DNA of 5,701 nucleotides from Firmicutes bacterium UBA2296 (lineage in GTDB: Bacteria; Bacillota; UBA994), in the NCBI GenBank assembly GCA_002345475.1, contig DDWC01000255.1, positions 10,489 to 16,189 of the forward strand, written 5' to 3'. Made by a program: the position numbers and the translations under genes. The notes under the pieces are model-generated. The model saw nothing but the letters and a program-made list of their open reading frames with translations. It did no database searches and was not told the DNA's origin. Of this stretch, positions 5,350-5,701 are shown piece by piece (position 1 is the first letter of the stretch; every line of letters begins with the position of its first letter).

Positions 5350-5701
5350 GGGGGCGAAAAGGTTTCGACGGGGGTAGAGTGGGTCAGAGTAGCGAGTCGG
5401 GTTCCCGACACCCGTAAAACAGGGAAAAAATAACTTAAACGCAAACAACAAGTTAGCGTTCGCCGCCTAACTTAGGCGGTCGTCGGCCCGTACTACACCT
5501 GCGAGTGCGGTAACCGGCGTCAAGAAAGCAGGAGTAGCTTCACTGATTGTCTGGTAGGTGTAGCGAAAATTACAGACTAGCGACGTCGTAAGCCTGTCAG
5601 CGGGCGTACGAAAGGGCGAATCAAAAAACCACTGACTGCACTCGGAGAAGCTCGGGCTGGCATGCCTTCGGACGGTGGGTTCAACTCCCCCCGCCTCCAC
5701 C
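5350..5701 (+). ncRNA. ssrA: Transfer-messenger RNA (tmRNA), lacking only the final A of CCA in the window
   Basis: tmRNA acts first as an alanine tRNA and then as a short mRNA to release stalled ribosomes and tag their products. The 5' end GGGGGCG (5350-5356) pairs with CGCCTCC (5692-5698) as a seven-pair acceptor stem, including G3-U70 (5352 with 5696), the alanine identity pair. The conserved D-region motif GGTTTCGACGGGG follows at 5361. The T-loop TTCAACT is at 5680-5686, and 5699-5701 read ACC, so the last A of CCA lies one base outside. Hairpin GTCGG/CCGAC (5396-5400, 5405-5409) lies in the pseudoknot-1 region. The tag frame is at 5441-5470, and further pseudoknots occupy about 5480-5660. 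The arrangement is the one-piece form, about 353 nt with the terminal A. The T-stem has one T-C mismatch (5676 with 5690). Confidence 0.97.
5441..5470 (+). other. tmRNA proteolysis-tag reading frame
   Basis: The resume codon GCA (5441-5443) starts the frame Ala-Asn-Asn-Lys-Leu-Ala-Phe-Ala-Ala followed by TAA (5468-5470). With the alanine carried by tmRNA itself, the tag is A-ANNKLAFAA. The AN start and the Ala-Ala end fit bacterial tags. The end is FAA rather than the common LAA. The stop codon lies in a hairpin, as is usual for helix 5. Confidence 0.9.

Noticed and set aside
5467..5700. 77-codon minus-strand open frame
   Set aside because: It lies wholly opposite the structural RNA gene ssrA.

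Overview
The window looks like chromosomal DNA of a Gram-positive bacterium, most likely Firmicutes of the clostridial type with moderate-to-high GC. The reasons are a T-box leader in front of an aminoacyl-tRNA synthetase gene, strong purine-rich ribosome binding sites, sigma-A type -35/-10 elements, and the adjacent rnr, smpB and ssrA genes. I cannot name the genus from the sequence alone. All supported genes lie on the + strand.

Layout. (1) 2-598: the end of an unrecognised protein gene whose frame is open to the left edge. (2) 623-2824: rnr, RNase R. (3) 2799-3271: a compact regulatory region. A near-consensus promoter overlaps the rnr stop codon, followed by a complete T-box riboswitch with a lysine specifier and a terminator. 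After the terminator comes a 162-bp stretch bounded by two inverted arrays of 7-base repeats, then a strong ribosome binding site. (4) 3272-4774: lysS, a class II lysyl-tRNA synthetase with some motif variants unlike E. coli LysS. (5) 4861-5343: smpB, with a candidate promoter overlapping the lysS stop codon. (6) 5350-5701: ssrA (tmRNA), starting six bases after the smpB stop and complete except for the last A of the 3' CCA. Its tag reads A-ANNKLAFAA, the first alanine coming from the charged tmRNA.

How they work together. SmpB and tmRNA rescue ribosomes stalled on mRNAs without a usable stop codon and tag the unfinished protein for proteolysis. RNase R is the 3'-5' exonuclease known in E. 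coli to degrade the faulty mRNA released by this process. The unusual member is lysS, which sits between rnr and smpB and is controlled by uncharged tRNA-Lys. Lysine shortage stalls ribosomes at lysine codons and would also raise transcription through the T-box terminator, possibly into smpB-ssrA. That link is inference.

The most interesting points are the lysine T-box/lysS unit inside a ribosome-rescue locus, the inverted heptamer element in the lysS 5' UTR, the variant LysRS motifs, the unusual FAA tag end, the six-base smpB-ssrA spacing, and a T-C mismatch in the tmRNA T-stem. I did not find a wholly novel system.
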